Source: Psococerastis gibbosa (taxonomy: Eukaryota; Arthropoda; Insecta; Psocodea; Psocidae). Taken from it: a stretch of DNA of 64,000 nt. Every line of letters begins with the position of its first letter. Within the stretch, counting starts at the first letter, position 1. Positions 62,150-64,000 of the stretch are shown here, piece by piece. The stretch lies in assembly GCA_963971405.1 (NCBI GenBank), contig OZ020490.1, positions 3,658,001 to 3,722,000 of the forward strand, in the 5' to 3' direction. The notes under the pieces were generated by a model. It was not told where the DNA came from. It did not search any database and saw only the letters and a list, made by a program, of their open reading frames with translations. Position numbers and translations under genes: made by a program.

Positions 62150-63645
62150 ACAGGCAGAAAATTTAATAATTACAAAAATGAATAACAAGACAAGACGCGC
62201 AGATATGAAATGGCTGCAGAGTACGTAAATCAACAAAGACTGCAAACTTGCCCTATAAAGTATACAATAGCTTAATTATAAAACAGAAAATAATTCAGTA
62301 TTCAAGCCAGATCGCTTTCCATCTCAAGATATCCAGATTTTCACTGGAATTCCCAGTATTAGTTTCTGTGAAGATTCTACTAGTTTTTTTTTAGCCTTGT
62401 TGTTTCGACATGTTGTTTATGACTTCACGCACTATACCTTTTTTCCAAAAGATAGACAGAACATATAACAATTAGAAAAAGGAAAAACAACCCTTCACGC
62501 GTAGAAAGACCATCACCCGGGACACGAAACTGAAATGAAAATAATAATAATAATAAATAAAGTACAAAGGAAAGCCTATTCCCTACTATTCTCCATGTGT
62601 ATGCAATAAGCCCAATTTCTGAAATCGCCGCAGATTACGTAAATCAACTACAAACTTGCCCTATAAAGTATACAATAGCTTAATTATAAAACAGAAAATA
62701 ATTCCGTATTCAAGCCAGACCGCTTTCCTTCTCCAGATATCCAGATTTTCACTGGAATTCCTAGTATTAGTTTCTGTGAAGATTCTACTAGTTTTTTTTT
62801 AGCCTTGTTGTTTCGACATGTTGTTTATGACTTCACGCACTATAACTTTTTTCCAAAAGATAGACAGAACATATAACAATTAGAAAAAGGAAAAACAACC
62901 CTTCACGCGTAGAAAGACCATCACCCGGGATACGAAACTGAAATGAAAATAATAATAATAAATAAAGTACAAAGGAAAGCCTATTCCCCACTATTCTCCA
63001 TGTGTATGCAATAAGCGCAATTTCTGAAATCGCTGCAGAGTACGTAAATCAACTACAAACTTGCCCTATAAAGTATACAATAGCTTAATTATAAAACAGA
63101 AAATAATTCAGTATTCAAGCCAGACCGCTTTCCTTCTCAAGATATCCAGATTTTCAATGGAATTCCCAGTATTAGTTTCTGTGAAGATTTTACTAGTTTT
63201 TTTTAGCCTCGTTGTTTCGACATGTTGTTTATGACTTCACGCACTATAACTTTTTTCCAAAAGATAGACAGAAAATATAACAATTAGAAAAAGGAAAAAC
63301 AACCCTTCACGCGTAGAAAGACCATCACCCGGGATACGAAACTGAAATGAAAATAATAATAATAAATAAAGTACAAAGGAAAGCCTATTCCCCACTATTC
63401 TCCATGTGTATGCAATAAGCCCAATTTCTGAAATCGCCGCAGAGTACGTAAATCAACTACAAACTTGCCCTATAAAGTATACAATAGCTTAATTATAAAA
63501 CAGAAAATAATTCCGTATTCAAGCCAGACCGCTTTCCTTCTCCAGATATCCAGATTTTCACTGGAATTCCTAGTATTAGTTTCTGTGAAGATTCTACTAG
63601 TTTTTTTTAGCCTTGTTTCGACATGTTGTATATGACTTCACTACC
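62150..63645 (+). repeat. Tandem repeat of about 400 bp, 3.5 copies
   Basis: AACTTGCCCTATAAAGTATA starts at about 62247, 62655, 63058 and 63463 (spacing about 405 bp). Units share CACGCGTAGAAAGACCATCA and an (ATA)n run and are more than 90 percent alike by eye; the last is cut at about 63640. No coding potential was seen. Confidence 0.85.
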
Positions 63646-63739
63646 TTTTTTTCTTCGTATCGTATTAATCGATTGTTTCGTATGCGTGTGATTTTCATTT
63701 TTACAATGCTAATTATGATGTTTCATTCTTGAGCAAATT

Positions 63740-63867
63740 GTTATTGCTTTCCAATTTATACGTAGTATAAGGAAAGCTTTGTGATGGTCGAAATTTTCGA
63801 TTCTGAGATTTCAACGGATTTACACGTTTTCAGGTCCCAGGAACCCAAAAAAGTGGTTTTTACGAAA

Positions 63868-63902
<35 letters not shown>

Positions 63903-64000
63903 GCATCGATTTCCGGGCAAACTACTCGGTCGATTTTGATGAAATTCGGCATGTAGGTTTATAAAAATTATACCTCGAGACCATTTTTTTTATTTGGGGC
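63740..64000 (+). repeat. (CTGT)n-centred repeat copy at the window edge
   Basis: Well-preserved copy: CCAATTTATACGTAGTATAA, GGATTTACACG, seven CTGT units, ATTTCCGGGCAAACTACTCG. It runs off the window end. Confidence 0.85.

Noticed and set aside
62205-63645. CRISPR-like array
   Set aside because: Units are about 400 bp with no constant short repeat and unique spacer pattern, and the genome is eukaryotic.

Overview
This is a TE-dense, AT-rich window from a eukaryotic, intron-rich nuclear genome, most likely an arthropod (hexapod or crustacean). The basis is a tandem double animal haem-peroxidase gene of a type I know from insects, together with tRNA-derived SINEs, LINE remnants, hAT elements and foldback MITEs. 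No bacterial-style genes, CRISPR array, rRNA or canonical tRNA gene was seen. The species cannot be named from the sequence alone.

The one clear host gene is on the + strand and runs from about 16.9 kb (possibly 8.6 kb) to 46,856. I rebuilt it exon by exon from GT/AG sites, codon phase and family motifs. It has 22 exons, all phases agree, and there is no internal stop over about 1,385 codons. The product is a secreted-type protein with two peroxidase domains and a C-terminal cysteine-rich (VWC-like) tail. Domain 2 keeps the distal His (LDHD), the catalytic Arg/Glu (GDGRASEQ) and the proximal His (FRIGHS). Domain 1 has lost all of them, and both histidines align to lysine, so it looks like a pseudo-peroxidase fused to an active one. 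Two exons, the opening exon of domain 1 and the RDH exon of domain 2, sit in small tandem arrays with decayed exon copies.

The rest is mobile DNA. An apparently intact autonomous hAT element (52,240-56,742, transposase on the - strand, 2 exons, 739 aa) has matching terminal inverted repeats and a perfect 8-bp target duplication. A separate TTAA-flanked foldback element lies inside it. At least twelve short hAT-type MITEs (ends like CAGTGGCGGA, long C or G tracts) have recognisable 8-bp target duplications. A third set of foldback elements (TTA/TAA target, tips GGCGGGNWTTCCAC) shares tips, an inner GGTAGCAGAC motif and, in three copies, a loop, but has different arms; one copy is nested inside another. 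LINE 3' ends from at least three families, several tRNA-derived SINEs, a dispersed (CTGT)n-centred repeat, trinucleotide tracts and minisatellites fill the introns and flanks.

Layout: 0-8.6 kb repeats and MITEs; 8.6-46.9 kb the peroxidase gene with repeat-filled introns; 47-52 kb hAT MITEs, LINE ends and a 25-bp minisatellite; 52.2-56.7 kb autonomous hAT; 57-60 kb MITE cluster and an 80-bp tandem repeat; 60-64 kb AT-rich DNA, a tandem repeat of about 400 bp and a (CTGT)n repeat copy at the edge.
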